From the NCBI GenBank assembly GCA_017445115.1, contig JAFSUU010000121.1:1-5469 (forward strand): 5,469 bases of DNA. Reading direction: 5' to 3'. The notes beneath the pieces were generated by a model. That model saw only the letters and a list, made by a program, of their open reading frames with translations, ran no database searches and had not been told where the DNA came from. Shown piece by piece: positions 5,073 through 5,469 of the stretch. How positions within the stretch are numbered: the first letter of the stretch is position 1; every line of letters starts with the position of its first letter. This DNA comes from Clostridia bacterium. GTDB taxonomy: Bacteria > Bacillota_A > Clostridia > Oscillospirales > CAG-272. The position numbers were made by a program, and so were the translations under genes.

Positions 5073-5100
5073 CGATTTTGCAAACGATATCAAAATCGTT
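5073..5100. repeat. Overlapping inverted repeats beside the attachment junction
   Basis: CGATTTTG (5073-5080) and CAAAATCG (5091-5098) are a perfect 8-bp inverted pair with a 10-nt spacer. Overlapping them, AACGAT (5083-5088) and ATCGTT (5095-5100) form another pair. They begin 8 bp inside the presumed element, where recombinase or excisionase sites would be expected. Function is inferred from position only. Confidence 0.5.
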
Positions 5101-5199
5101 CATTTCCTTCAAACATCTTTCGTTTTGTGCCGTTTTTGACAGCTGAAATCATCAATTATCTTGCGTTTTATCAAGTTTGTTTTGTATTTTGAAACGACT

Positions 5200-5218
5200 T
5201 TTATACCTTTTTTATACC
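5200..5218. repeat. Two TTTATACC direct repeats one helical turn apart
   Basis: TTTATACC occurs at 5200-5207 and 5211-5218, 11 bp apart, about 135 bp inside the presumed element end. They lie downstream of the partial gene at 5241-5469. They could be arm-type or excisionase sites; chance is possible in such AT-rich DNA. Confidence 0.4.
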
Positions 5219-5240
5219 GATTTTATGTGGATATCTGGTC

Positions 5241-5469
5241 TTAATCTATATCATCAAACATATCCAATCCCAGCGGATTAGTGAAATTTTCGATTTCATC
5301 GTTGACACGATCGAGAAAATATTTATCATAATTCCAATTAGCTGATTCAATATCCTCGTTGAAGATAAGTTTGCAGTACTCGTCGAAGAATAAAGCAATA
5401 CCATCCAACAGACTAAGAATGAGTTGTTCGTTCAGGTCAACAAAGTAAATCGCTAAATCGCCTTGTGCA
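5241..5469 (-). CDS. Hypothetical acidic protein, C-terminal part (runs off the right edge)
   Basis: A minus-strand frame is open from the window edge to TAA at 5241-5243, giving 75 residues with no start in view. The visible part includes GDLAIYFVDLNEQLILSLLDG, then LFFDEYCKLIFNEDIESANW, KYFLDRVNDEIENF, and the end GLDMFDDID. It is strongly acidic (many Asp and Glu) and aromatic-rich. The middle is mildly hydrophobic but broken by acidic residues, so a membrane segment is unlikely. I do not recognise the family. AT-rich codon use differs from the redox operon and fits cargo of the element that begins at the tRNA junction. Small acidic proteins in such places are sometimes anti-restriction or immunity proteins, but nothing here proves that. 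Confidence 0.6.
   Translation of the reverse strand, partial: AQGDLAIYFVDLNEQLILSLLDGIALFFDEYCKLIFNEDIESANWNYDKYFLDRVNDEIENFTNPLGLDMFDDID

Noticed and set aside
4898..5083. 61-residue minus-strand frame containing VRLPSRAPT
   Set aside because: This is the well-known false translation across a tRNA T arm and acceptor end.
5021..5240. Complete tRNA with an intron
   Set aside because: No matching 5' acceptor strand (GCTCGTG), D arm or 5' anticodon arm is found anywhere to the right in the window.

Overview
The window looks like chromosomal DNA of a low-to-mid GC Bacillota (Clostridia-type) bacterium. Strong AGGAGG-type ribosome sites, a DhaS-like TetR regulator, tight polycistronic spacing and AT-rich mobile DNA around a GC-richer gene block all point that way. 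Species cannot be told from the sequence.

Layout. (1) 1-~930 is AT-richer accessory DNA. It holds the 3' end of a tyrosine recombinase (plus strand), a bidirectional terminator, a perfect AT-rich dyad, six octamers (TGGGTGAA) spaced exactly 21 bp apart, and a decayed minus-strand reading frame interrupted by one TAG. (2) 932-3852 is a compact four-gene minus-strand operon. In transcription order it encodes an NMO/FabK-type flavoprotein, a nitroreductase, a radical SAM protein and a Cys-rich DUF3795 protein. (3) 3853-3981 is a short divergent promoter region with two sigma-70-like promoters whose -35 boxes are only 2 bp apart. (4) 3982-4506 is a TetR/DhaS-type regulator on the plus strand. (5) 4507-~4978 is non-coding: a decayed palindrome, then a 20-bp-period direct-repeat array (four GCACGAWTAC cores). 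(6) 4979-5065 is the 3' part of a tRNA-Arg(CCU) gene on the minus strand with its own terminator just downstream. The tRNA stops abruptly at the anticodon loop, which is the signature of a mobile-element attachment junction. (7) 5066-5469 is probably the end of a second integrated element, with inverted and direct repeats beside the junction and the C-terminal part of an unrecognised acidic protein.

How the parts fit. The TetR protein probably controls the divergent redox operon and its own gene. Two flavoenzymes, a radical SAM enzyme and a Cys-rich probable metal-binding protein, with gene starts tucked into the preceding stop codons, suggest one redox or detoxification process with unknown substrate. 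The operon sits between accessory DNA on both sides, and each flank carries a helically phased repeat array. Whether the two arrays are ends of one transposon, remnants of two elements, or integrase or replication-protein binding arrays cannot be settled from this window alone.
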